The translations under genes were made by a program, and so were the position numbers. This document shows positions 1 through 8,115 of a DNA stretch of 18,673 nt, piece by piece. The stretch comes from Bacillota bacterium (lineage in GTDB: Bacteria > Bacillota_I > Bacilli_A > RFN20 > CAG-826). Each line of letters begins with the position of its first letter. The stretch's first letter is position 1. The DNA lies in assembly GCA_023396795.1 (NCBI GenBank), contig JAEWUY010000135.1, positions 1-18,673 on the forward strand. The letters run 5' to 3'. The notes beneath the pieces are model-generated. The model saw nothing but the letters and a program-made list of their open reading frames with translations. It did not search any database and was not told the DNA's origin.

Positions 1-229
1 AAATAGGCACCAATGGTTTTTGTTTTCTATAGAAAATAATGGAACCAACAAAAAGAAGAAATCCGGAAATCAAAAATCTTAAGCCCGCAAATAGCAATAT
101 ATCAAAAGTATTTTCTGAAGAATTAAAGCCAAAAGAATGGAATTCGAATTTGACAACCGCGTAAAGAGAACCCCATAAGGCCATCACTAAAACACCGAGT
201 AATATGATAATTAACATTTTCTTATTCAT
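1..229 (-). CDS. EamA/DMT-family permease, N-terminal part (runs off window)
   Basis: The minus-strand frame from ATG at 229 is open to the window edge (76 codons), so the gene is partial at its 3' end. The N-terminus is a hydrophobic helix beginning MNKKMLIIILLGVLVMALWG, followed by an 'AVVKF' stretch and a second hydrophobic segment preceded by 'AGLRFLISGF'. This matches the usual start of drug/metabolite transporter (EamA) proteins, where W-G-s and a-x-R-F-x-i-s-g are typical. It would be an inner-membrane exporter or importer of a small metabolite. Its ATG overlaps the stop of the upstream Gfo/Idh gene by 8 bp, which points to translational coupling and a shared operon. The substrate cannot be told from this fragment. 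Family call is fairly safe, role inferred. Confidence 0.75.
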   Translation of the reverse strand, partial: MNKKMLIIILLGVLVMALWGSLYAVVKFEFHSFGFNSSENTFDILLFAGLRFLISGFLLFVGSIIFYRKQKPLVPI

Positions 230-1229
230 TATCTTTAATCACTCCTGATGCAATAAGTGTCAATCTATGAACTAATAATTCATGTTCATAAGAATAAGGA
301 TTCTTTTCGCCGTTTAACATTTTAACGAGGTGTCTAAATTGATCTAAATATCGATAATTAGGTTCTTTGATATCCACTACTCTTCCACAAGGTGACCATG
401 GTTTTGGACTATCTAAAAGATAACATTCTTGTACAACCATCTTGTTTTCAATTGGGGAAACTTTAATCGTTCCTTTACTTCCACACACTTTAAATTCACG
501 GTTCTCCCATCCATTTACTTCACTGCCAAATGTTTTGATAACAGCAGTGCCTTTAGGATAGGTGAAAACAGCCATATTGTTCTCTTGGTAAGAAATATCA
601 TCAATTCCAGTTTTTGAATTAAAAGTATCGATTTTTAGTGGTTTTCCCATTATAGAAACAATTAAATCAATAAGATGAATGCCATAGATATACATGAACG
701 GAGCAGGTATATCATATTGTCTTAGATTTTCTTTAAATGCTTTTGGTAAACCTGTAGACATATCCGCATAGATATGGAAAATATCGCCTAGTGCACCTTC
801 TTTTATTTTATTCAAAGCGTATTCAATGCCTTTGTTGTAACGGTACATATATCCCATCTGAATAATGAGTTTTTTATCCTCGGCTTCTTGAAGTATATTT
901 TTCCATTCATCAATATCTAATCCCGCAGGCTTATCTAAATGCATAGAAAGATTTCTTTTTAAAACTTTTTTAGCAAACGCCATGAGGTTTTTTACCGCAG
1001 GTTCCACTAAAACAAAATCAATATTAGGAATAGCAAAAAGTTCATCTTCACTATCAACAAATCTAACGTTTTTATAAACTGATGAGTTTTTTGCTCTTCT
1101 TTGATACACATCTTGAGATTCACAAAAAACACCAGCCACACCAAATTCATCGGGATGTTCTAACATCTCTTTGACTTTTGCTTCACAATGATTGTGATCA
1201 ATTCCAAAAACTACAACTCTAGTTTTCAT
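222..1229 (-). CDS. Gfo/Idh/MocA-family NAD(P)-dependent oxidoreductase
   Basis: 335 residues, the usual length for the family. The N-terminus is a Rossmann beta strand (VVVFGIDHNH) in which the classical GxGxxG is replaced by GIDHNH. The family EKP motif appears as DKP at residues 99-101 (HLDKPAG). A 'GYMYRYN' stretch at about 126-132 and 'GIHLIDL' at about 183-189 follow; the His185/Asp188 pair matches the conserved substrate-site H-x-x-D. Members oxidise or reduce a sugar, inositol or sugar-acid hydroxyl in the cytosol. The gene overlaps the downstream permease by 8 bp and is divergent from an AraC regulator across 118 bp containing a perfect dyad at 1298-1311. No strong Shine-Dalgarno is visible before the ATG. 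Family assignment is firm; the substrate is unknown. Confidence 0.88.
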   Translation of the reverse strand: MKTRVVVFGIDHNHCEAKVKEMLEHPDEFGVAGVFCESQDVYQRRAKNSSVYKNVRFVDSEDELFAIPNIDFVLVEPAVKNLMAFAKKVLKRNLSMHLDKPAGLDIDEWKNILQEAEDKKLIIQMGYMYRYNKGIEYALNKIKEGALGDIFHIYADMSTGLPKAFKENLRQYDIPAPFMYIYGIHLIDLIVSIMGKPLKIDTFNSKTGIDDISYQENNMAVFTYPKGTAVIKTFGSEVNGWENREFKVCGSKGTIKVSPIENKMVVQECYLLDSPKPWSPCGRVVDIKEPNYRYLDQFRHLVKMLNGEKNPYSYEHELLVHRLTLIASGVIKDNE

Positions 1230-1297
1230 ATTGATAATTCCATCATTTATACTATATAAACATATGGCTTTATTAAAAATAGCATTTTAGATTTTTT

Positions 1298-1311
1298 TAT
1301 CAATTTTGATA
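1298..1311. promoter_or_regulatory. Perfect dyad TATCAA-N2-TTGATA, candidate operator / bidirectional -35
   Basis: TATCAATTTTGATA has perfect 6-bp arms around a 2-bp spacer, so TTGATA can serve as a -35 on either strand. On the minus strand TATTTT follows 16 bp later (1276-1281), 69 bp from the ATG of the dehydrogenase. On the plus strand the site lies 37 bp before the AraC ATG. Related copies stand at 7001-7014 and 9543-9556. Regulator identity is inference. Confidence 0.5.
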
Positions 1312-1347
1312 TTTGTATTTTTCCCTTATTTATTACAAAATATTAAT

Positions 1348-2151
1348 ATGGAAGAAAAAAAGTTCGCCTTTTCCTCAATAGTAATAAAGAAAATTTTTGC
1401 TATAAATGATATTAGTGTTACATCTACCAACAAGATGGTTTTTCGTAATAATCGTCCTTGTTGTGCTTTAGCTTTTAAACTAAACGGAAAGACAGTTTAC
1501 TATAATTCTTGTGTTTCTTATAACTCCACTCCTGAAACAATGGTTCTTTTAGCAAAGAACGCATCTTATCACTGGATGTGTAAGGAACTTGGTGAATGTA
1601 TCATGATTGAGTTTGATGCTGATTTTTTAGATAACGACTTCAAGATCATTTCTTTTGATATTAATCCAAAGAAGATAACAATTATCGATAATTTACTTCA
1701 TAAATTAAAAAATGTTTGGTTGAAGAAAAAAGATAATTATTATTTATCATCCATGTCGATGGTCTATGAATTATTAGCAATTTTTGATAGTTCCATCAAA
1801 GAAGATTATTATCCAAAAGCTACAGTTGCGCTTATTCAGCCAGCGATAGATTACATGGATAACAATATCAACAATAAAGATATATCCAATTCCAGCTTAG
1901 CGAAATTATGCAATATTTCAGTCGTGTATTTCAGAAAAACATTTGAAAGAGTATTCCATATTTCACCAATGAAATATCTAAGAATTAACCGTATTAAAAA
2001 GGCCAAAGAATTGCTCCTTTCTGATTACACTTCCATTTCTTCCATTGCGGAAGCTACTGGTTTTTCAAATATCTATATTTTTTCCAAAGCATTTAAAAAC
2101 GAAACCGGCTTATCTCCAACCGATTTCGTTAAATCAACTTATAAAGAATAA
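1348..2151 (+). CDS. AraC-family transcriptional regulator
   Basis: I take the ATG at 1348 (267 residues). An upstream in-frame TTG at 1306 gives 14 more residues but lies inside the dyad operator and reads hydrophobic, so it is unlikely. There is no clear Shine-Dalgarno. The N-terminal ~150 residues are a likely ligand-binding/dimerisation cupin-type domain with low conservation. Residues about 160-262 are a double helix-turn-helix of the AraC/XylS type: 'SLAKLCNISVVYFRKTFERV' is the first HTH, and 'SISSIAEATGFSNIYIFSKA' then 'FKNETGLSPTDF' are the strongly conserved second HTH and C-terminal signature. It is divergent from the dehydrogenase-permease pair and convergent, 6 bp apart, with the esterase lipoprotein. 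It probably activates the surrounding locus in response to a sugar-like ligand. Confidence 0.9.
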   Translation: MEEKKFAFSSIVIKKIFAINDISVTSTNKMVFRNNRPCCALAFKLNGKTVYYNSCVSYNSTPETMVLLAKNASYHWMCKELGECIMIEFDADFLDNDFKIISFDINPKKITIIDNLLHKLKNVWLKKKDNYYLSSMSMVYELLAIFDSSIKEDYYPKATVALIQPAIDYMDNNINNKDISNSSLAKLCNISVVYFRKTFERVFHISPMKYLRINRIKKAKELLLSDYTSISSIAEATGFSNIYIFSKAFKNETGLSPTDFVKSTYKE

Positions 2152-2157
2152 TTCTGT

Positions 2158-5145
2158 TTATGGTGCAACATAGTAATTGTTGCAGTTTGTCACATTGGAA
2201 GCGCTTGTTTTATATCCAATAATATAACCAATGCGATAATTTGCTTCTGTTCCAACATCGACATCAGGAGTTCCGCCATAAGTAGCATCCGAGCCAAAGA
2301 CTCTATTATAGTTGTTGCAATCTTTTAATGAACAATAAGACATACCAACAATGCCACCAAGTCTCACTGAATTCACACCACTAACGGTGGTATAACTTGT
2401 GGCAATTATTTCGCCGTAATTGTTGCATTCGCTCAATAGCGAGTCGCTCTTTATTGTATTAGAAGCATCTCCAACACGTCCTGCAATACCGCCAACATAT
2501 GATGTTCCAGATATTGTTGGTTTGATTGTGTTATTACCATTAGAGCAACCAGTTATTAATACTTTTAAAGTGTTTGTGGTTGATCCTTTTGCACAACCGA
2601 TAATACCGCCAACATGCGTTCCACTTGTGCTTATAGAAGCCAAATTAATGCAGTTAGAAACTGATGCTTCTGTTGAACCTGCGGAAGTAGAAGTCGTAAT
2701 TAAACCAATAATACCACCAGTGCAAGGTCCACTATTTTCTATAATCGCGCTTTCGGCATTTGTGCAGTTAGTAATTGTGCAACCAAAAACCTTTCCAGCG
2801 ATTCCACCGATACCACCAGAAGTTAAATTACCTTTACCGGTGACTTTCCCTTCATTAATACAGCCAGAAATCACTGCTTTGCTATAAGCAACACCAACTA
2901 TTCCGCCATTGCTATATGAACTAGATACCTGAACTTGGCCATCCTTAGTGTAATTGATTGATTGTCCATAAATCGTGCCATGGTTTTCGCAATCAATTAT
3001 TTCTGTTCCGCCATTGCTATCGCTTGTTCCAGCAATTCCAGCGATACCGCCGGTCTCAAAAGTACTATAAATATCGCCATAGTTTTTGGAATTTCTAATA
3101 ACTGTATGGCCATAAGAATATCCAACAATTCCACCAACTGTGTGACCTCTATAACCGCTTACGCTTACTGTTCCATAATTTTCCACATATTCAATTGTGG
3201 CGGCATTTGTATATCCAACCACACCACCATAATGGTAAGCATTGACAGCGTTTGTATTGATAGATAAGTTGGCATAGTTTTTAACATGAGAAATAGAGCC
3301 TGTTAATTCACCGACAACAGCACCAGTACGAATATCAACTTTATTATCAGAATCTTTGGTGCCACAGACAGAACCCCTTAAAGTAAAGTTCTTTATTTCT
3401 CCGCTAACAGCGCGGAACAAAGCTGAGAATCTATCATTTGATGTTCTAATGGTGATTGTATGATCATCGCCATCAAATATTCCAGAAAATGGTTTTTCTG
3501 GACTAGCTATACCACCAAAATCAATATAACTGCTGAGATCAATATCTTTGGTTAGTTTGAAATACTTGTTTGAGAAATTAGTAATGAATCGTGATTGATA
3601 AGCAAGTCCCATAAATTGTTTAACATTTTCAATCAAATATGGGCTTTCTAAAGTTCCGAGTCCTTGCCATTCAATATCATATGAATAGCCATCCCATTCA
3701 TCATCTTCATAATGAACTGTGGCTTCGTTTTTTAAATCTTTAATAACTAAATCCGCGCATTTTCCCATCTCTTTTCCAAGAGCGATCATCGATGTGGCAT
3801 CTAAATGTGCAGTATCAGTATTATCGATATCTGTATGGAAAATTGACTCATCATCAACGCTGATGTAATAGCCTTTAGAATGCGCATTAGCATATGTTTC
3901 TTTAACTTTATTAATAGAATCTGAATTAGTCCAATGTGAAGGAATAATGCCGCCATCAATTGTGGCTAATCCATTAGGAGTTAAATAATTTTTACTTTGT
4001 AAGTAGTTTCCTACATCTTTGACAAAATTGTTCCATAGATATGAATAATGTTCATGGAAACCTAAACCATCACTTTCACCTTGCATCCAGTTTAATCCAA
4101 CGATTTCTGGATATAGATTCTTTTGTTTCAACAAAGCCATACCTTCATCAATTGTTTGTAAGAAACGAACATAAAGGTTATTGCTTTCAAATTCGGTTTT
4201 TCCTAAATAGGGAAGTGATGATTCAGTGTGCCATCTTGCGTACAAAGTTGAAGCACCTGTTGCAGATTTGATGATATAGATATTTTCATCTGGATATGCT
4301 TCATGTATTTGTTCCGCAAATCCAACTTCTGGGCCAAAACATAAATCGCCATCTTCTACAGTGGCGGTACCAATTTTGCCCATACCTAATTTCACTTTTT
4401 CAAAGTCATCATTGAACTTATGCTCATTTTCTGAAAAAGAAGAGTTGATGAAGTAGGCATAAACACCATCAATTCCTTTTTTATATTTTTGATATAATTC
4501 GTCACTAATATGATCTTTAAGATGATAAGCATATGAGTGTCCAACAGCATTACTTTGGCCTGCCAAAAGAAATACTTTAACGATAGGTATCTTTTTGACC
4601 TCATTGCACCCATCTCTCATACAATGAGAAACCATATATTTCCCATCTTCGTCACGAACAAATTCGCCCCACTGATGCCCTAATTCTTCTTCATATACAA
4701 TTTGAGTATCAGTAAAAGTTTTATCATTATATGTAATTGATGCGACATATGTTGTATTACCTTTTTCATCGCATGTTGAATCAGTGTGAGTTGTTTCTAT
4801 TTCGCCATCAAAATGAATGTGGTCTTCACATCTTTTACAAGTAAACTCGGCAACCGCAGTCGAATAATCCTCTCCCCAGTCCCAATGGATTGATTCTTCA
4901 TCATAATCGTGTCCTAAAGCGGGGATTGTTTCGTCGTATGATTTTTCTGGTTTTTCTTTACAGTTGTGTCTAAGAATTCCATCAGTAGTACATGTGGGTT
5001 CCAACACAACTTCTTCTGACCAAGTTAAATCTTTATCATCTATAGATGATGTTTTACTTGAATTACAGCCAACCATACATAAACTGGCCAAGGCAAAAAG
5101 AATGAGAGTCTTTTTCATAAGCACAATATTTATCTGTTTTTTCAT
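2158..5145 (-). CDS. Secreted lipoprotein: SGNH/CE6-type O-acetylesterase domain plus GLUG-type repeats
   Basis: 995 residues. The signal peptide ends in a lipobox 'CMVGC' (Cys27 from the first Met), so it should be anchored on the outer face of the membrane. The first ATG shares ATGA with the stop of the preceding gene; a second in-frame ATG (5118) would give a more typical short lipoprotein signal. Residues ~40-190 are Cys-rich modules of the C-T-T-x-G / C-x-x-C kind. Residues ~190-465 carry the sialate O-acetylesterase/acetylxylan-esterase family 6 signature: GQSN with Ser198, 'QGESD' at 355-359, and a D-x-x-H pair (Asp444/His447). From ~495 to the end there are repeated G-G-I-V/A-G and N-C-x-N-x-G units of the GLUG type, opening with 'GTLESPYLI'. 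It is coupled to the 6935 gene, its repeat paralogue. Likely removes acetyl groups from an external glycan; the exact glycan is unknown. Confidence 0.85.
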   Translation of the reverse strand: MKKQINIVLMKKTLILFALASLCMVGCNSSKTSSIDDKDLTWSEEVVLEPTCTTDGILRHNCKEKPEKSYDETIPALGHDYDEESIHWDWGEDYSTAVAEFTCKRCEDHIHFDGEIETTHTDSTCDEKGNTTYVASITYNDKTFTDTQIVYEEELGHQWGEFVRDEDGKYMVSHCMRDGCNEVKKIPIVKVFLLAGQSNAVGHSYAYHLKDHISDELYQKYKKGIDGVYAYFINSSFSENEHKFNDDFEKVKLGMGKIGTATVEDGDLCFGPEVGFAEQIHEAYPDENIYIIKSATGASTLYARWHTESSLPYLGKTEFESNNLYVRFLQTIDEGMALLKQKNLYPEIVGLNWMQGESDGLGFHEHYSYLWNNFVKDVGNYLQSKNYLTPNGLATIDGGIIPSHWTNSDSINKVKETYANAHSKGYYISVDDESIFHTDIDNTDTAHLDATSMIALGKEMGKCADLVIKDLKNEATVHYEDDEWDGYSYDIEWQGLGTLESPYLIENVKQFMGLAYQSRFITNFSNKYFKLTKDIDLSSYIDFGGIASPEKPFSGIFDGDDHTITIRTSNDRFSALFRAVSGEIKNFTLRGSVCGTKDSDNKVDIRTGAVVGELTGSISHVKNYANLSINTNAVNAYHYGGVVGYTNAATIEYVENYGTVSVSGYRGHTVGGIVGYSYGHTVIRNSKNYGDIYSTFETGGIAGIAGTSDSNGGTEIIDCENHGTIYGQSINYTKDGQVQVSSSYSNGGIVGVAYSKAVISGCINEGKVTGKGNLTSGGIGGIAGKVFGCTITNCTNAESAIIENSGPCTGGIIGLITTSTSAGSTEASVSNCINLASISTSGTHVGGIIGCAKGSTTNTLKVLITGCSNGNNTIKPTISGTSYVGGIAGRVGDASNTIKSDSLLSECNNYGEIIATSYTTVSGVNSVRLGGIVGMSYCSLKDCNNYNRVFGSDATYGGTPDVDVGTEANYRIGYIIGYKTSASNVTNCNNYYVAP

Positions 5146-6935
5146 TCGTTTGTAATGTTAGCGGTTCCACCATTACTACCAACAATAAAACCAGGAGTTG
5201 TGGAAGGGTTACCTGTTCCGCCGATATTAGCGCTGGCCACTGTTTCACCGATTTGGATGACACCATCATTTAAACAATTTGTAATATTAACAACTTTGCT
5301 TCCAGCAACTCTTCCAACGATACCGCCGGCATTCCTTGTAGCTGTAACATCACCATGATTTTCACAACTAACGATACTCGCATTAACATTAGCTAATCCA
5401 CAAATACCAGCTAGTGAACCATATCCGCTTTGGAGGTTAGACAATGTTACATAGTTTTTACACCCAGTGATAGTTGAGCCGACTGTGTCAATGCTGCCAA
5501 CAATACCGCCGTTATAGTTACCCTTAACCGACATAGTAGCTTGGGTTTTGCCGGCTAATATTTCTTCAGGGGTATATCCATAAACACAATTTTGCATTGT
5601 GCCGCCAAACCTTCCAACGATACCACCGATTCTTGTGCCATATTGTTCATTAGAAACAATGCTACCAAAATTCTTGCAATTAGAAATTGTTCCTTTTGAA
5701 GATTTGCCGGCAATACCGCCAATATTTGCTTCAAATGCCGTAGAAATACCATCACGTTTTCCAAACGAGAAATTGGCATCGTTTAAACAATTAGATATTG
5801 TAACTTCAGAGCCATCGTTGTTCCCAACGATTCCACCAATATAGAACCTACTAACTGATAATTCGCCATGGTTTTCACAATTTGTAATTGTTGTAGAATT
5901 ATTACCACCATAGATAGAAGCAACTACACCCGCAGCTGTATCTAAAGCTGCAACGCTAGCGTAATTTATAATACCATCAAATGATGCGCTTCCAGTATTT
6001 AAACAAGCAGCTAATGCTGCGGCAATTGTATAACTGCCAGCATTAACACTTCCTCTAAGCGTTAAATCCTTAAACGAAGCTCCGTTACCAACAAATGCAA
6101 ATAGGCCACTTCTACCAGTATTTCCACCATTGGTTCTTCCTGGCAAATTAATCCACATTTCATGGTTATTTCCGTCAAAATGGCCCGAGAAAACATAAGA
6201 TGTTGTATTGTTAACAAATGTAGTTACCGGATCTAATTCTGTACCAATATCCGCACCTAATTTGAAATATCTGCCTCTAAATAAATTGGCTGATGCTTCA
6301 GTAGTAAATGCATCCCATTCAGCTTTAGTGCTAATTAAATAAGGATCAGTTTCAGAACCAACGCCTGCTAAATCCCATGTCCAAGTGGCATCCCATCTGT
6401 CATCTGGATCGGCAGCTTCACCTGTTGTTGAACATGTAAAATCTAAGGATAAGGAAGAAAGAGTAACACTTGAGCCTTCAGTGGCAATCATAAAATGTTC
6501 ACCACCATCAACAGCCACCGAAGTGCCGGACGATAAAGCAAATGATTCGTGTTTTGTGATGATTTTATCACTTACCGAACCAGTCATGACTTTAAAAGCA
6601 CCACTCGCGGAATAATTAATATCATGTAATCCATTGAAACAAGTTTCGTTTCTTAAATATCCACCAGCGTCAATAGTAATGCTGCTCGCGCCAAAGGTAA
6701 CGTTTTCGCCTTGGAAAACAAATTCGTATCCATTGCGTTCAAAACTAACTTTTCCTTCGCCATCTAGTGATTTTCCTTTTAAAGAATCAACTAAATCAAC
6801 ACTTGTTTCTTCATCAGGAAGAACAGCAAAAAGATTTGCAAACGAACTTTTAGAAGACATAAAAGCAGCCGAAACTATCATTCCTGTCGTTGCTAAAAGA
6901 CTTAAACTGAAAAGAGCTACATTTCTTTTATTCAT
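5142..6935 (-). CDS. Secreted GLUG-repeat protein
   Basis: 597 residues with a Sec signal (positive MNKR, then a hydrophobic stretch to about residue 25). No lipobox and no LPxTG or terminal membrane anchor are visible, so it is probably released or held by binding. Residues ~60-165 form a Gly/Ser-rich, probably beta-sandwich region. From ~191 ('GSETDPYLIS') to the end it carries the same G-G-I-V-G / N-C-x-N-x-G repeats as the downstream lipoprotein, implying duplication of the repeat region. A plausible GAGGT ribosome-binding site lies 7 bp before ATG 6935. The stop (TGA) overlaps the next ATG by 4 bp. The 82-bp gap upstream holds a dyad and a TTGACA -35. It probably recognises surface glycan or protein; no enzymatic motif is seen. 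Confidence 0.8.
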   Translation of the reverse strand: MNKRNVALFSLSLLATTGMIVSAAFMSSKSSFANLFAVLPDEETSVDLVDSLKGKSLDGEGKVSFERNGYEFVFQGENVTFGASSITIDAGGYLRNETCFNGLHDINYSASGAFKVMTGSVSDKIITKHESFALSSGTSVAVDGGEHFMIATEGSSVTLSSLSLDFTCSTTGEAADPDDRWDATWTWDLAGVGSETDPYLISTKAEWDAFTTEASANLFRGRYFKLGADIGTELDPVTTFVNNTTSYVFSGHFDGNNHEMWINLPGRTNGGNTGRSGLFAFVGNGASFKDLTLRGSVNAGSYTIAAALAACLNTGSASFDGIINYASVAALDTAAGVVASIYGGNNSTTITNCENHGELSVSRFYIGGIVGNNDGSEVTISNCLNDANFSFGKRDGISTAFEANIGGIAGKSSKGTISNCKNFGSIVSNEQYGTRIGGIVGRFGGTMQNCVYGYTPEEILAGKTQATMSVKGNYNGGIVGSIDTVGSTITGCKNYVTLSNLQSGYGSLAGICGLANVNASIVSCENHGDVTATRNAGGIVGRVAGSKVVNITNCLNDGVIQIGETVASANIGGTGNPSTTPGFIVGSNGGTANITNE

Positions 6936-7000
6936 ATAAAATACCTCAATATCATTATTTACTCATTGAAAAATTACATAAATGATTAAAGCGGTATTTT

Positions 7001-7014
7001 TGTCAATTTTGATA
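7001..7014. promoter_or_regulatory. Second copy of the TATCAA-N2-TTGATA dyad, overlapping a TTGACA -35
   Basis: TGTCAATTTTGATA differs from the perfect site at 1298 by one base. On the minus strand it gives a consensus TTGACA -35, 66 bp upstream of the ATG at 6935, with only weak -10 candidates (ATTTAT at 17 bp). The distance to the start codon nearly equals that of the site upstream of the dehydrogenase gene (69 bp). Confidence 0.45.
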
Positions 7015-7017
7015 CTA

Positions 7018-8115
7018 TTAAAAATGAATCTTTAAGCCTCTATTGACCACAATGTTTTTTAAATTTATATAGTTCATCTTTTTATTTATCAATAAAGAAG
7101 AACACACGCCTGCGACTTCTCCGGTTAAAATGGCCACTGGAATAACACGAATAGCCTCCCATCCTTCATCGTCGCTAGAAATAATTCTACCTGCAACAAA
7201 TAGATTTTTTATTTTATTTGAATACAAACATCTTAAAGGAATCTCATAATATTCTTTAGGTTTGTTAAAGACGCCGATAACGCCAATTGAATCTTCTTGG
7301 TATTTATATAAATCCTTTTTTGTTAAACAGTATTCACCCTCAACAGAAGCTATTTTTCTTAAATGTGGCGTAGATGGTAGAGAAGAAATGTCTTTTAATT
7401 GGCCATTTTCATAATCTGCCAAACAAAGCAATTGTCCTTCTTTTATAAGTGTGTTGATATCATATTGAACTAAGCCACTAAAAGTTTGCATTTCTTTTGG
7501 ATGACCGGTTCCATCTAAAAAGGCGCCAGAAGTTTGGAAGGTGGGGGATAATAATCCATTTTTATATGTGGTGGTATTATATGTTAAGTAATTAATCCCT
7601 TCTCTAACATTAATACCCGCTAAGCGCGATAATATTGCATTACCAGAGGCATCAATAAATTGCTTAGCTGTCATTTTTCTTTTGCCTTCGGCGGCAAAGA
7701 TCTCTATTTCCACTATCCTTTCTTTGTCTATTTTGGCATCGCAAAATGTTGTTTCGTAAAAAACATCAATATGGTTTTCAATCATCAAACGATTAAGAGA
7801 TAAGGCAAATAAATTATGGTTAAACCAACTTGATTTTCTTTTATGTTTTTCTTTCCATTTTTCATCAAGTGTGGAGTACCCATATTTCAATGCTAGTTCA
7901 AACAATTCCTCACATTGTGAAAAAAGTAGTTGATGACCATCACCATCGCAAAGTGGCTCGAACCAATTGATTAAACCAGAGGTAGCTAGACCACCGAGGA
8001 GTGAGCCTTTTTCAATGATGCAAGTTTTAACGCCCTCTCTTGCAGCCGATAAAGCTGCAGAAACTCCTGCGATTCCACCACCAACGACAATTAAATCATA
8101 TTTTTTAGTTTTCAT
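7018..8115 (-). CDS. FAD-dependent oxidoreductase (FAD_oxidored / PF12831 type)
   Basis: 365 residues. The N-terminal dinucleotide-binding fold is clear: VVGGGIAGVSAA (GxGxxG at 12-17), followed by a beta strand ending in Glu35, which binds the adenosine ribose. Next comes 'GGLATSGLIN' at 41-50, typical of the family that dehydrogenates or reduces small metabolites. 'FIDASGNA' at about 152-159 and 'LFVAGRIIS' near 303-311, then 'TGEVAG' near the C-terminus, complete the second FAD-contact region. It is cytosolic, with no signal peptide. The start codon overlaps the upstream DHQase-like gene by 11 bp, so the two are almost surely co-translated and may act in sequence. No Shine-Dalgarno is obvious. 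The 3' end lies directly beside the dyad/promoter of the next gene. Substrate not deducible. Confidence 0.88.
   Translation of the reverse strand: MKTKKYDLIVVGGGIAGVSAALSAAREGVKTCIIEKGSLLGGLATSGLINWFEPLCDGDGHQLLFSQCEELFELALKYGYSTLDEKWKEKHKRKSSWFNHNLFALSLNRLMIENHIDVFYETTFCDAKIDKERIVEIEIFAAEGKRKMTAKQFIDASGNAILSRLAGINVREGINYLTYNTTTYKNGLLSPTFQTSGAFLDGTGHPKEMQTFSGLVQYDINTLIKEGQLLCLADYENGQLKDISSLPSTPHLRKIASVEGEYCLTKKDLYKYQEDSIGVIGVFNKPKEYYEIPLRCLYSNKIKNLFVAGRIISSDDEGWEAIRVIPVAILTGEVAGVCSSLLINKKMNYINLKNIVVNRGLKIHF

Noticed and set aside
1306..1347. TTG start giving a longer AraC protein
   Set aside because: The extra residues overlap the dyad/promoter and are not AraC-like; the ATG at 1348 is preferred.
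2420..3267. Plus-strand frames opposite the GLUG repeats, rich in Pro-Thr/Ile
   Set aside because: They are antisense shadows of the Gly-rich repeats; the sense frame has a signal peptide and full domains.
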